Shown here one piece after another: positions 36,346-45,559 of a DNA stretch of 64,000 nucleotides (positions are counted from its first letter, which is position 1; the number at the start of each line of letters is the position of its first letter). The notes under the pieces are model-generated. The model was not told the DNA's origin. It saw nothing but the letters and a program-made list of their open reading frames with translations, and made no database searches. Source of the DNA: JACKOB01 sp024234575. Lineage in GTDB: Bacteria > Pseudomonadota > Gammaproteobacteria > Pseudomonadales > Oleiphilaceae. Position numbers and translations under genes: made by a program. The stretch is from contig JBPJFZ010000011.1 in assembly GCA_051208035.1 (NCBI GenBank), positions 127,427-191,426 on the forward strand, read 5' to 3'.

Positions 36346-38082
36346 ATGCCGCACACCAAAGACAAAGCGCTCGTGCTATCCAGTGAACTTGCACCACCCA
36401 AACTTATACTCTTTGATTGGCACGGCACCTTAGTCGATACGTTGGACGCCATGTACGCCACGATGGAAGAAATGTTGCCGCAATTTGAAGATCTGGGGCT
36501 CGTTACCCGCCTTACACCAGAGACTGAATGCAAGAACGACGAAGATGCCAAACTCGTGCGTTATATCCGTATCTTTCGTCGGTTACACCCGAAGATTCTA
36601 GCCGAGCGCAGAGAGTCCCGAACGGAAATTTTCAATGCTGTTTTTGCGACAGATCATGGTGCCAGAGCCATCGCTCATAAAGCCTACAATGCATGCTATC
36701 GAAACCACTACGGCGATGTGACACCATTTCAAACTGGTGTGTTTGAGTATCTGACCTGCTTGAAAAGGTTGGGAATTAAAATTGGCGTTGCCACCAACAG
36801 GTCTCGAGAGTTTTTAGAACACGAGTTGGCAATAGTCGATGCTGGTAGATGGAAAAACCTTTTTGATGCAATTGTATGTGCTGATGATGTTCCAGAATAT
36901 AAACCCCACCCCGATGTTATTAACAAAGCTTGTGAAAAAGCGGGAGTTACGCCTGGGCGAGCAGTGTGGTATGTGGGTGACAGCCATACAGACATGGTAA
37001 CCGCACTTGCAGCAAGGGTAACCCGGGTCTTTTACAACGGCGCTCATTGGGAAGAGCGTTGGATTGACCGTATTATCGAACAAAAAGAGTTAAACCCCGA
37101 AGCCCCAGAGCTCGTTATTGACTCATTCGAGGGGTTAATAGACACACTTGCACAACTAGAAGAGAAGGTGGCATCCCATGGACAAACTTTATTCGACGCG
37201 AGTTTAAAGGATGTACGCCCAAGCGCTTACCCGCCGCGGGAGCCGCCACCGAAGCGAATTGAACCAGACTGGCACCCCGCTGTAGCGAAGCTGACACCAC
37301 CTGAAATCATTCTCTTTGATTGGCACGCCACACTGGTGGATACTCTGGATGCAATGTATCACGCTGTGGACGATATGATTCCGGAATTTGAAACACTAGG
37401 CCTGCTGGATATGCTGGTAAAGCCAGATCAAAGCAAATCCCCGGAAGACGCCAAACTCGTTAAACATGTACAAAACTATCGCCAGTTGCACCCCCGTGTA
37501 AAAATAGATCGTAAAATATCAAGAACGGATATTTTTGAAGTGTTGTTCGGTGAAAACCAGGAAGCAAAACAAATCGCCCACGCCGCATTTACCAGACATT
37601 ACCGAAATCACTTTGGAACGGTTCTTCCATTTGAGCCTCAAGTACAAAACATGCTCATAGGCTTAAACAATATCGGTTTGCAAGTAGGGGTGATCACCAA
37701 TCGGGACCGAGAGTTTTTTGAGCAAGAGTTACGAAAGGTTGAAACAACCGGCTGGCAACAGCATTTTCAGACAGATGTGTGCGGTGATGATACAGTAAAG
37801 CGCAAGCCACACCCTGATCAGATTTTTAAAGCCTGTGCAAATCTTAAGTCGGATGTCAGTAAAGCGGTCTGGTACGTAGGGGATAGCACGACCGATATCA
37901 TCGCAGCCCAAAGCGCAGGGGTGACGGCGGTGTTTTTTAATGGTGCCCAGTGGGATTTACCCTGGCTACAAAAGATATTTCCTGGTAACGAACGCTACCC
38001 CCACAAGCCCGATGTTGTTGTTAACGATTTTTCAGAGTTTTGGGCGCTTGCACTTGCTTGCGTGTCGAGAAAGAGTACCTAA
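36346..38082 (+). CDS. Tandem-duplicated HAD-superfamily hydrolase
   Basis: A 578-residue protein made of two similar HAD-IA-like halves (about 17-265 and 315-560). Three ATGs lie in a row; 36346 has GGGAG six bases upstream. Each half starts with the nucleophile motif: LFDWHGTLVDTLDAMY and LFDWHATLVDTLDAMY. The second Asp of the usual DxD is His in both. Motif II Thr/Asn appears as GVATNRSREF and GVITNRDREF, and motif III/IV as KPHPDVI...YVGDSHTDM and KPHPDQI...YVGDSTTDI. Known HAD enzymes with non-Asp at this position include phosphonatases (DxA) and dehalogenases (DxY), so plain phosphatase activity is uncertain. The halves keep high similarity around the active site. Substrate unknown. 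Confidence 0.82.
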   Translation: MPHTKDKALVLSSELAPPKLILFDWHGTLVDTLDAMYATMEEMLPQFEDLGLVTRLTPETECKNDEDAKLVRYIRIFRRLHPKILAERRESRTEIFNAVFATDHGARAIAHKAYNACYRNHYGDVTPFQTGVFEYLTCLKRLGIKIGVATNRSREFLEHELAIVDAGRWKNLFDAIVCADDVPEYKPHPDVINKACEKAGVTPGRAVWYVGDSHTDMVTALAARVTRVFYNGAHWEERWIDRIIEQKELNPEAPELVIDSFEGLIDTLAQLEEKVASHGQTLFDASLKDVRPSAYPPREPPPKRIEPDWHPAVAKLTPPEIILFDWHATLVDTLDAMYHAVDDMIPEFETLGLLDMLVKPDQSKSPEDAKLVKHVQNYRQLHPRVKIDRKISRTDIFEVLFGENQEAKQIAHAAFTRHYRNHFGTVLPFEPQVQNMLIGLNNIGLQVGVITNRDREFFEQELRKVETTGWQQHFQTDVCGDDTVKRKPHPDQIFKACANLKSDVSKAVWYVGDSTTDIIAAQSAGVTAVFFNGAQWDLPWLQKIFPGNERYPHKPDVVVNDFSEFWALALACVSRKST

Positions 38083-38749
38083 CTAATAACATATTAATCA
38101 TATTCTTAGATGAATTTCTTAAATATGATTATTAGCTTTATTAAACTCTATAGACAGCGCATTAAAGCGCTGACGAAATTCATGAAAGGACAAGCCACCC
38201 TCACTATAATAGTCAACGTACAGACCCACAATATCCCCCCAAACAATGGGGGCAGGACGATGGAACAGATAAACAATATTGGATGCTTTTGTAGTCATAA
38301 TAGTTACTTCGACCAAAGAAATATAAAGCCAATTAAAACAGCATGTTAAGGTGTTTTTTTAATATGGAGTTTTATTCTATCGGCGGTGTTTATTTTAACT
38401 TTAGACCAGAAACTTCAGTTATTCCGTGAATACTTTTACCAATTTAACCCAGGAAGGCAGTGAAGGCTTAATATAGCGCGACAATTCAACGCCTTAGCCA
38501 GGAAACTACCTTTTAGATTTTTTTGGGCTAATAAATTACCTGTTATGACAGTATATATATACGTTATATAACAGTATGATACAGATATTTCATAAAGCAC
38601 TTTATGTCTTATAAAAAGTAACTACTTAATAACAAAGCACCTGGCATCGTATATTTTTAAGGGCACGACAATACAACATTTGTCACCTTTGTTATTATCA
38701 CAGCAAATGTCGCAAGAATAACTTGAATTACAGGCACCCCAGATATAAC
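38083..38749. other. Gene-poor AT-rich stretch of about 670 bp
   Basis: Between the HAD gene and yebG. It holds one possible short minus-strand gene (38119-38298) and an AT-rich double palindrome at 38541-38573: outer arms TGTTAT and ATAACA around the perfect palindrome GTATATATATAC (38551-38562). No RNA gene was recognised. Confidence 0.5.
38119..38298 (-). CDS. Possible small protein of unknown function
   Basis: A 59-residue frame starting at an ATG at 38298 (the frame is open to 38316). The product (SNIVYLFHRPAPIVWGDIVG, then LSFHEFRQRFNALS) has the residue mix of a real protein, but no clear ribosome-binding site precedes it and I know no family. It may be a gene fragment or spurious. 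Confidence 0.3.
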   Translation of the reverse strand: MTTKASNIVYLFHRPAPIVWGDIVGLYVDYYSEGGLSFHEFRQRFNALSIEFNKANNHI

Positions 38750-38765
38750 CTGTATATCCAAACAG
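38750..38765 (+). promoter_or_regulatory. LexA (SOS) box upstream of yebG
   Basis: CTGT-ATATCCAA-ACAG matches the gammaproteobacterial LexA consensus CTGT-N8-ACAG. It ends 19 bp before the yebG ATG, within the expected promoter, so yebG should be repressed by LexA and induced by DNA damage. Confidence 0.8.
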
Positions 38766-38784
38766 TATTCTATTGGAGAGAAAA

Positions 38785-39093
38785 ATGGCGGTAACCACAC
38801 TATATATGTCTAACTTAGATAAGCAGAAACGTACTTTTACAGATAAAAAACTATGCGATGAGCTTGACCGAAAGCTAGAGCTCGCAGAAAGCCTGCGCAT
38901 CTTCCTTGAGAACAATGTAAAAGGTATGGAAGAGGAAATGGCCGAAAACATCGGCATGCTGCTGGCTGAAAACAAAGACGCATTAATGGTAGCATTTAAG
39001 GGCAAGCCAACCGTACTGACAGAGCCATCCGAGCAAAATGACGCAGAAGAAAGTAATGTAAAAGCATTGTCAGGGGCGAAAAAAGCGGGTTAA
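38785..39093 (+). CDS. yebG: SOS-inducible YebG family protein
   Basis: The ATG at 38785 has GGAGAG upstream; a codon at 38773 in frame is less likely. The 102-residue product begins MAVTTLYMSNLDKQKRTFT and has KKLCDELDRKLELAESL, then a loop and MLLAENKDALMVAFKGK, matching the E. coli YebG pattern (start MAVEVKY, later WLAENKDVLS). The C-terminal 25 residues are a polar tail. YebG is a DNA-damage-inducible protein of unclear molecular role. A LexA box directly upstream supports the identity. Confidence 0.87.
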   Translation: MAVTTLYMSNLDKQKRTFTDKKLCDELDRKLELAESLRIFLENNVKGMEEEMAENIGMLLAENKDALMVAFKGKPTVLTEPSEQNDAEESNVKALSGAKKAG

Positions 39094-39136
39094 GAGCTTA
39101 TTTCCAACGGAAGTTGCCACAAAAGCGCCTGTCGAA

Positions 39137-39340
39137 CTATAAAAATTTCCTGCCAACGAGAATCGCAAACGTTAACCAGCAAATGATTAACACGGGAAGG
39201 TTATATTTGCCGCCCTTCGGCTTAACGTTTGTTTTATCTGCCGGTGCTATGCGCGATATGTTCATTGAGCCACAGGCAGGGCAGCAACCACCTGGAAATT
39301 TATTACCTTTGAATGTGCAATCTCCGCATGAGTAATGCAT
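39137..39340 (-). CDS. Small zinc-ribbon membrane protein
   Basis: A 67-residue protein with two Cys pairs (CGDC and CPAC, plus adjacent Cys) forming a zinc ribbon in the first 25 residues and one hydrophobic C-terminal helix (LPVLIICWLTFAILVG). I know no function. The other strand also has an open frame here, but the CxxC pattern and membrane helix favour this one. It converges on yebG and is divergent from bioA. Confidence 0.6.
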   Translation of the reverse strand: MHYSCGDCTFKGNKFPGGCCPACGSMNISRIAPADKTNVKPKGGKYNLPVLIICWLTFAILVGRKFL

Positions 39341-39479
39341 AGTCAGTTCCGATCATTTTTATTAAGCGTAAACAGATTTAACGGGCACAGCCCTGATTTA
39401 CCGACCAGTTTTTAGTCTAGTAGCGGATTATTCCCACGGCAAACAAAGCGACTGCAATCACAAGCATTAAGGTAACGCG

Positions 39480-40763
39480 ATGACAATAGATATTAACTTT
39501 GACCAACAGCACATCTGGCACCCTTATACCTCAATGCTAAAACCTTTGCCGGGATACCCCGTTGAAAGGGCTGAAGGGTGTGAGCTGATATTAGAGAGCG
39601 GCGAGAGACTGGTAGACGGTATGGCGTCCTGGTGGTGTGCCATCCACGGTTACAACATACCTGAACTCAATGAAGCGGCTATAAACCAGATCAACAAAAT
39701 GAGCCATGTTATGTTTGGCGGCATTACGCACGCGCCAGCGATTGATCTGTGCAAAAAACTCGTCAAAATGACCCCGGAAAAACTGGAAAAAGTGTTTCTG
39801 GCGGACTCCGGCTCAGTAGCGGTAGAAGTGGCCATTAAAATGGCTCTGCAATACTGGAAAGGCAAGGGTTCGAATAGCAAAAACCGCATTGCCGCGCTGA
39901 CCAACGCCTACCATGGCGATACCGTGGGAGCGATGTCCGTCTGCGACCCCGTAAACGGGATGCATTCATTGTTTAGCGGGTTTATGCCTAAAAATTTGTT
40001 TTTACCTGCGCCACCACTTGGCTTTAACACACCAATAGACGCCAATTTAGTCGCGTCCTGGCGAGCGGTACTTGAGGAACAACACACATCATTAGCGGCA
40101 CTGATCGTAGAGCCTGTTGTGCAGGGTGCCGGAGGCATGCGCCTCTATAACCCGCAGTGGCTGGTTATCATGAGAGAACTATGCGATGAGTTTGGTTTGC
40201 TTTTGATTTTTGATGAAATTGCCACAGGATTTGGAAGAACAGGCAAGATGTTTGCGCTGGAACATAGCAATGCGGTGCCAGACATGCTGTGCTTGGGAAA
40301 GGCGCTTACTGGGGGATATATGACACTCTCGGCGACACTTACTACGGTGGCAGTTGCAGAAGGTGTATGCAGTAGTGAAGCTGGTGTTTTTATGCACGGC
40401 CCGACCTTTATGGGTAACCCACTTGCCTGCGCCATTGCTTGCCGCTCAATTGAACTCCTCACAGAAAGCCCCTGGCAACAAAGAATAAAAGACATTGAAA
40501 CACAGCTAAACGAAGAGCTCGGTGCACTTAAAGATATGGCGGGCGTCACAGACGTGAGAGTGCTTGGCGCCATTGGTGTGGTAGAAATGCAGCAGGCCGT
40601 GGATGTTGGCAAGGCTCAGGAGGCCTGGGTTAAGTCAGGGGTTTGGATTAGACCATTCGGCAAGCTTGTGTACATAATGCCGCCATTTACTATTACCAAA
40701 GCGCAACTTAGAAAGTTGACGTTGGCCATCACTGATTTTGTAAGCAATGGCGCCGAAGGTTAA
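39480..40763 (+). CDS. bioA: Adenosylmethionine-8-amino-7-oxononanoate aminotransferase
   Basis: A 427-residue class III PLP aminotransferase. It begins with the BioA-type segment IWHPYTSMLKP and has DGMASWWCAIHGYN, LADSGSVAVEVAIKMALQYW and LLIFDEIATGFGRTG (PLP-binding Asp), and the PLP lysine in LCLGKALTGGYMTLS. FMHGPTFMGNPLACA is also typical of BioA. It makes 7,8-diaminononanoate in biotin synthesis using S-adenosylmethionine as amino donor. Other bio genes are not in the window. Its 3' end overlaps the ectR 3' end by 4 bp. Confidence 0.95.
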   Translation: MTIDINFDQQHIWHPYTSMLKPLPGYPVERAEGCELILESGERLVDGMASWWCAIHGYNIPELNEAAINQINKMSHVMFGGITHAPAIDLCKKLVKMTPEKLEKVFLADSGSVAVEVAIKMALQYWKGKGSNSKNRIAALTNAYHGDTVGAMSVCDPVNGMHSLFSGFMPKNLFLPAPPLGFNTPIDANLVASWRAVLEEQHTSLAALIVEPVVQGAGGMRLYNPQWLVIMRELCDEFGLLLIFDEIATGFGRTGKMFALEHSNAVPDMLCLGKALTGGYMTLSATLTTVAVAEGVCSSEAGVFMHGPTFMGNPLACAIACRSIELLTESPWQQRIKDIETQLNEELGALKDMAGVTDVRVLGAIGVVEMQQAVDVGKAQEAWVKSGVWIRPFGKLVYIMPPFTITKAQLRKLTLAITDFVSNGAEG

Positions 40764-41296
40764 ACATGAGCCTTCGCGTCGGCAAACGCATCACCCATAT
40801 TTAGTTTGCCTACCTCCAAAACCGGCGCAGGATCAATATCCTGCGTCGCCATAATGTTTGCGACACGCTGAATCGAAGATAAAATCATTGACTGCTCCCA
40901 ATCCTGAAGCATCTTAAACTGACGAGCAAAATGATCCTGCAAGGGAGTAGGGGCATTAGCGAGCGTGTCCAGGCCATGCTGCGTCAAATGAGCATGTACC
41001 TTCCTTTTATCCTCTTTAGATCGAACTCGATAAGTCAGATTACGCTTATCTAATCTGTCGAAGATGGTGGTAACCGTTGCCTGGCTTAAGTTCATTTCAT
41101 TGGCAATTTCACCAATAGTAATCTGCCCTTTATCTCGAATCGTTTGTAGCAACAATATCTGAGGCGCGGTTAGCCCCGTTGTTTTTACCAGATATTTTGA
41201 GTGCAGGTCTGTAGCCCTGATAACCCTTCGTAGTGCAACTAACACTTCATCAATATTGCTCAATGGCGATACCCGAATTTTCAGTAGGTGAAACAA
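40760..41296 (-). CDS. ectR: MarR-family regulator of the ectoine operon
   Basis: A MarR/EctR-type protein of up to 178 residues. The segment LRRVIRATDLHSKYLVKTTGLTAPQILLLQ is the EctR hallmark, and QITIGEIANEMNLSQATVTTIFDRLDKRNL is the winged helix-turn-helix, followed by the wing RVRSKEDKRKVHAHLT. The start is uncertain: the frame opens with TTG at 41296, and another TTG at 41263 would give 167 residues. It lies divergently from ectA, as in other EctR-controlled ectoine operons, and would repress ectABC-ask at low salinity. Two similar palindromes lie in the shared intergenic region. Confidence 0.85.
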   Translation of the reverse strand: MFHLLKIRVSPLSNIDEVLVALRRVIRATDLHSKYLVKTTGLTAPQILLLQTIRDKGQITIGEIANEMNLSQATVTTIFDRLDKRNLTYRVRSKEDKRKVHAHLTQHGLDTLANAPTPLQDHFARQFKMLQDWEQSMILSSIQRVANIMATQDIDPAPVLEVGKLNMGDAFADAKAHV

Positions 41297-41311
41297 CTAA
41301 TTTGTCACTAA

Positions 41312-41331
41312 TTATTTAGACTGCTAAATAA
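41312..41331. promoter_or_regulatory. Candidate EctR operator 1 (perfect palindrome)
   Basis: TTATTTAG (41312-41319), a 4-bp spacer, then CTAAATAA (41324-41331): a perfect 8+8 inverted repeat next to the ectR start. Size and symmetry suit a MarR-family dimer, suggesting autorepression. Confidence 0.55.
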
Positions 41332-41508
41332 ATAATCAATACTATTTTTATATATTCGTAGATAACTACGCAAAAAAGGCCGGTGGCATATAATATATAT
41401 TTAGTGTACTATGCTTCGCTTTCTAAGTAATAACACTTAAAAATAATGCAGAATTGCGATTGAAATAGCAAAATAATGACTATTTATGCGTTGTTGCAAA
41501 GCAAAATA

Positions 41509-41528
41509 TTATTTAGACATCTAATTTA
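41509..41528. promoter_or_regulatory. Candidate EctR operator 2 (imperfect copy)
   Basis: TTATTTAG (41509-41516), 4-bp spacer ACAT, then CTAATTTA. The left arm is identical to operator 1 and the right arm differs at two or three positions. It lies 22 bp before the probable ectA start, where binding would block the promoter or elongation. Confidence 0.5.
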
Positions 41529-41550
41529 TTATCAAATAACCGGAGTAACT

Positions 41551-42048
41551 TTGTTTTCCCTACAAGATATTTGCCTGCGCCCACCTTTACTTAATGACGG
41601 CGTGAAGGTCTTTCAATTAGTTAAGAACTGCCCACCCCTAGATAACAACTCCAATTACTGCAACTTGCTACAGTGCGGGCACTTTTCCGCCACTTCCGTC
41701 GCGGCCGAATACCATAACGAATTAATAGGGTTTATCTCGGGGTATAGATTACCGGAAAATCCTGAGACCCTTTTTATTTGGCAAGTTGCCGTGTCTGAAA
41801 AAGCGCGAGGGCTAGGATTAGCTTCGGCTATGTTGCAAAACATAATAGAGCGGCAGGCCACTCTCCCTATTCGTTATATAGAAACAACCATCACCGCAGA
41901 CAACAATGCATCCTGGGCTTTATTTAAAGGCCTGGCTAAAAAGCTGGGCATTACTATGACGTCGTCTGACTGGCTTAACAGTGAAGAGCATTTTAACGGT
42001 CTGAATAAGTCTGAATCTCTGGTGAGATTAGGCCCCCTAAAAATTTAA
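41551..42048 (+). CDS. ectA: L-2,4-diaminobutyric acid acetyltransferase
   Basis: The frame opens with an ATG at 41476, but that would place 25 extra residues across the candidate operator. The TTG at 41551 has CGGAG five bases upstream and gives 165 residues, the usual length for EctA, so it is preferred. The protein is a GNAT acetyltransferase: IWQVAVSEKARGLGLASAML carries the RGxG acetyl-CoA loop, and FISGYRLPENPETLFIWQ is typical of EctA. It makes N-gamma-acetyl-diaminobutyrate from diaminobutyrate, the second step of ectoine synthesis. It is the first gene of the operon ectABC-ask, 18 bp before ectB. Confidence 0.92.
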   Translation: MFSLQDICLRPPLLNDGVKVFQLVKNCPPLDNNSNYCNLLQCGHFSATSVAAEYHNELIGFISGYRLPENPETLFIWQVAVSEKARGLGLASAMLQNIIERQATLPIRYIETTITADNNASWALFKGLAKKLGITMTSSDWLNSEEHFNGLNKSESLVRLGPLKI

Positions 42049-42066
42049 ATCCCAACGAGACAAAAT

Positions 42067-43362
42067 ATGAAAATTTTTGAAGAGATCGAATCAGAAGTAC
42101 AAAGTTACGCGCGTTCATTCCCCCGTGTATTTAACCGGGCGAAAGGCGAGTTTCTTTGGGATCAGGAAGGTAATCAGTACCTGGACTTTCTAGCTGGCGC
42201 CGGAACACTTAATTACGGCCATAACAATCCAATTTTTAAAAAGGTGTTACTAGAGTATATCGAAAATGATGGCATTACCCACGGTCTTGATATGCACACC
42301 AAGGCGAAAGGGGAGTTTCTACAAACGTTTAACGATAAAATACTAAAGCCTCGGGGCATGGAATACGTCGTGCAGTTCACCGGGCCAACCGGCACCAACG
42401 CTGTTGAAGCGGCGATGAAACTAGCCCGTAACATAACAGGTCAACAGAATATCGTCTCTTTCACCAACGGCTTTCATGGAGTCAGCCTTGGTGCACTGGC
42501 CGCCACAGGTAACTCCCACCATCGTGATGCGGCTGGGGTCAGCTTAAATTCTACGCACCGTATGCCTTTTGACGGGTATTTGGGTGACAACATTGATACC
42601 ACGGCTTACCTGGACAAAGTTCTGTCTGACTCCAGTAGTGGTATTAATTCGCCTGCAGCGGTGATAGTCGAAACTGTTCAGGGTGAGGGTGGTATTAATG
42701 CGGCAAGCCTCGAATGGCTAAGAAACCTGCAAACGGTTTGTAGAAAGCACGGCATCCTGTTAATTGTTGATGATATTCAAGCTGGCTGTGGCCGTACCGG
42801 TGACTACTTCAGTTTTGAAGAAGCAGGCATTCAGCCAGATATTATTACACTGTCTAAATCATTAGGTGGTTATGGTTTACCGTTTGCCGTGGTACTTATT
42901 AAGCCCGAGCTTGATCAGTGGAAGCCTGGTGAGCATAACGGTACTTTCAGAGGTAATAATCTTGCTTTTGTTACGGCTAAAGCGGCCATCGAAAACTATT
43001 GGGCTGATGATGAATTTTCTAAAGAGATCAAGCGTAAAGGTAAGTATGTATCTTCACGCCTGGAAGAGATTGTTAAAAAGTACGGTGAAGGAAACTTTAC
43101 AACCAAAGGTCGTGGAATGTTTCAGGGCATCAACTGTGTCAACGGGGATATAGCCGGCAAAATTACCCACCATGCGTTTAAAAACGGCTTACTCATAGAA
43201 ACCAGCGGAGCAGATGACCAGGTGGTTAAGTTCTTATGCCCTTTAGTCATCTCCGATGAAAATTTAGCTAAGGGTATTGATATCGTAGAGGCTGCGATCA
43301 AAGAAGTGTGCTCAAACGAGGCATCGATTCCCGAAGAAAAAATGTTCTTCGAACCCGCTTGA
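42067..43362 (+). CDS. ectB: Diaminobutyrate-2-oxoglutarate transaminase
   Basis: A 431-residue class III aminotransferase. The typical EctB opening (IESEVQSYARSFPRVFNRAKG) is followed by FTGPTGTNAVEAAMKLAR, the PLP Asp in ILLIVDDIQAGCGRTG and the Schiff-base lysine in IITLSKSLGGYGLPFA. It makes L-2,4-diaminobutyrate from aspartate semialdehyde with glutamate as donor. It follows ectA with an 18-bp gap. Confidence 0.96.
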   Translation: MKIFEEIESEVQSYARSFPRVFNRAKGEFLWDQEGNQYLDFLAGAGTLNYGHNNPIFKKVLLEYIENDGITHGLDMHTKAKGEFLQTFNDKILKPRGMEYVVQFTGPTGTNAVEAAMKLARNITGQQNIVSFTNGFHGVSLGALAATGNSHHRDAAGVSLNSTHRMPFDGYLGDNIDTTAYLDKVLSDSSSGINSPAAVIVETVQGEGGINAASLEWLRNLQTVCRKHGILLIVDDIQAGCGRTGDYFSFEEAGIQPDIITLSKSLGGYGLPFAVVLIKPELDQWKPGEHNGTFRGNNLAFVTAKAAIENYWADDEFSKEIKRKGKYVSSRLEEIVKKYGEGNFTTKGRGMFQGINCVNGDIAGKITHHAFKNGLLIETSGADDQVVKFLCPLVISDENLAKGIDIVEAAIKEVCSNEASIPEEKMFFEPA

Positions 43363-43502
43363 ATTGACGGCAACGTCATATCAGTACCAAAAAGATTTCA
43401 ACACGTGCAATTAACAAAAGGTTTTCAGCTCACCAACATTGTTGAGTAGTTTAAGAGCGCCGCGTTAATTGCATAAAGTTAAAGTAAAAAGACAGGTTTT
43501 AT

Positions 43503-43901
43503 ATGATCGTAAGAAATATGAAAGATGCGAATGCATCCAATAGAAGAGTTGTTTCTCCTGATGGCAACTGGGAAAGCACACGATTACTTCTAAAAGAAGA
43601 CCAAATGGGGTTCTCGTTTCACATCACCACCATTTATAAAGATGCAGATTTCAAAATGCATTACCAAAATCACCTGGAGTCTGTTTTTTGTATTTCTGGC
43701 AGAGGTGAGGTTGAAACACTGGCCGATGGAAAAAAGTATCCCATAGAGCCTGGCACCATTTACATTCTTGACAAGCATGACCAGCACATTCTCCGTGCTT
43801 TTGAAGAAATGAAAATGGCCTGCGTATTCAACCCACCGTTAAATGGGAAGGAAGTGCACAACGCTGAAGGTGCTTACGAACTTGAAGCCGACACTATTTG
43901 A
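43503..43901 (+). CDS. ectC: Ectoine synthase
   Basis: A 132-residue cupin protein. [30 protein letters not shown] is the near-universal EctC opening. [38 protein letters not shown] is the cupin core with metal-binding residues. It closes N-gamma-acetyl-diaminobutyrate to ectoine. The gap to ectB is 140 bp, longer than elsewhere in the operon, but no terminator is evident in it. It overlaps the aspartokinase gene by 4 bp. Confidence 0.96.
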   Translation: MIVRNMKDANASNRRVVSPDGNWESTRLLLKEDQMGFSFHITTIYKDADFKMHYQNHLESVFCISGRGEVETLADGKKYPIEPGTIYILDKHDQHILRAFEEMKMACVFNPPLNGKEVHNAEGAYELEADTI

Positions 43902-45400
43902 ATATTCGGTTATTCGCAGAAGTAAAAACAGAAACACTGTTAGCGATGAGTCATATAGAAAAATTAATGCATACAATTGAAAAAATTGGCGGCACCTCGA
44001 TGAATGATTATTTGTCGGTTCGCGACAATATTATTCTCCGCAGTGCCAACCAAAACATATTTAGACGAGTTTTCGTAGTCTCCGCCTACGGCGGTGTGAC
44101 AGATCAATTACTCGAGCATAAAAAAAGCAGCCAGCCGGGCATCTACGCTTTGTTTGCAAGTGGCATAGAAGACGAAGCCTGGGTTGATAAATTTAATACG
44201 CTTAGCGACTATCTGTTTTCAATTAATAGTCAACTGTTTGAAGATAGCGTGTTGTTGGAGAAGGCAAACGCCTTTCTTAGCGAACGCCTAAACAGCGCGA
44301 AGCAGTGTCTTCACGATTTACAAAGCCTGTGCCAACATGGCCATTTTGCTTTAGAAACGCATCTAGCAACGGTGCGCGAAATGCTCGCCAGTATTGGTGA
44401 AGCACACAGTGCCTGGAATACCGCCGAACTTTTACAGCGCGATGGTGTCAACGCCTGCTTTGTCGATCTAACGGGATGGCAAGCCAACAGCCATGTCTCT
44501 TTAGATAGCCGCATTCGTAAAGCCTTTGAAAACCTCGATTTATCCAAACAGTTGCCAATCGTAACAGGGTACGCGCACAGTGATACCGGTTTAATGTCGT
44601 CATTCGACAGGGGTTATAGCGAGATGACTTTTAGTCGCCTGGCAGTGATAACCAAAGCGACAGAAGCCATTATTCATAAAGAGTTTCACCTGAGCAGTGC
44701 AGACCCCAGATTAGTGGGCGAAGACAATGCGGTACCCATCGGGCGAACCAACTATGATGTTGCCGACCAGCTGGCAAACCTGGGCATGGAAGCGATACAC
44801 CCGAAAGCGGCAAAAGGGCTCCGGCAAAACAACATACCGCTGAGAATAAAAAATACTTTCGAGCCAGAACATGCCGGCACACTGATTACTGCAGGCTATG
44901 TCAGTGATTCGCCCTGTGTGGAAATTATTGCCGGGTGCAAGGGTGTCTATTCTCTCACCGTTTTCGACCAAAATATGGCCGGTGATCTACACGATTATGA
45001 TCAGCATATTCTGTCTGTGATAAAGCGGTTTCGCGCACATATAGTATCCAAAGATATTAACGCGAACACTATCACGCACTACCTGTCTACTAATTTGAAA
45101 ACGCTAAAACGAATCCGTTCGGCGATTGAAACATCGTGGCCAGATGCTGAAGTCGATCAGCAAAAAGTAGCGATTGTTTCTGCAATCGGAAGCGACATGA
45201 AAATACCTGGAATACTAGCCAAAACCGTTAACGCCCTGGCGCAAAAAAACATTAGTGTTCTTGCAGTTCATCAGACCATGCGACAAGTTGATATGCAGTT
45301 TATTATCAACGAATCCAGCTACGAGGAAGCAGTTAAATGCTTACACACTGCTTTGGTCGAGGTGCATGATCACGGTAAGGCGATATGCCTCGCATCCTAG
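43898..45400 (+). CDS. ask: Ectoine-type aspartate kinase
   Basis: Up to 500 residues. The kinase starts with VHT-like [15 protein letters not shown] and has the usual AsK domain ([36 protein letters not shown]), ending in two ACT domains ([28 protein letters not shown]). This Ask_Ect form lacks normal feedback regulation in known strains and secures aspartyl-phosphate for ectoine. The frame begins with a TTG (43898) that overlaps the ectC stop; ATG at 43946 or 43967 are alternatives. It ends the operon, followed by a terminator-like repeat. Confidence 0.93.
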   Translation: MNIRLFAEVKTETLLAMSHIEKLMHTIEKIGGTSMNDYLSVRDNIILRSANQNIFRRVFVVSAYGGVTDQLLEHKKSSQPGIYALFASGIEDEAWVDKFNTLSDYLFSINSQLFEDSVLLEKANAFLSERLNSAKQCLHDLQSLCQHGHFALETHLATVREMLASIGEAHSAWNTAELLQRDGVNACFVDLTGWQANSHVSLDSRIRKAFENLDLSKQLPIVTGYAHSDTGLMSSFDRGYSEMTFSRLAVITKATEAIIHKEFHLSSADPRLVGEDNAVPIGRTNYDVADQLANLGMEAIHPKAAKGLRQNNIPLRIKNTFEPEHAGTLITAGYVSDSPCVEIIAGCKGVYSLTVFDQNMAGDLHDYDQHILSVIKRFRAHIVSKDINANTITHYLSTNLKTLKRIRSAIETSWPDAEVDQQKVAIVSAIGSDMKIPGILAKTVNALAQKNISVLAVHQTMRQVDMQFIINESSYEEAVKCLHTALVEVHDHGKAICLAS

Positions 45401-45423
45401 CAAATCAGACCGAATTTTTACGC

Positions 45424-45470
45424 CATGAGCTTTTAATCGCTTAACTAAGAAATTTGAAAGCTCATGTTTT
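45424..45470 (+). terminator. Terminator of the ectoine operon
   Basis: A perfect 10-bp repeat CATGAGCTTT (45424-45433) and AAAGCTCATG (45457-45466) is followed by TTTT. The loop is 23 nt. It lies 24 bp after the ask stop. Confidence 0.65.
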
Positions 45471-45559
45471 AACCTCCCCCCCGCCTGAAAAAAACACTAC
45501 AATACCCCTTTATTAACCAACGCACTGGATTTACGTTCCAGCATGCTGAAGGATTTTTC

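Noticed and set aside
41476..41550. N-terminal extension of EctA from the ATG at 41476
   Set aside because: It has no ribosome site, overlaps the candidate operator and makes the protein longer than the family; TTG at 41551 has a good ribosome site.
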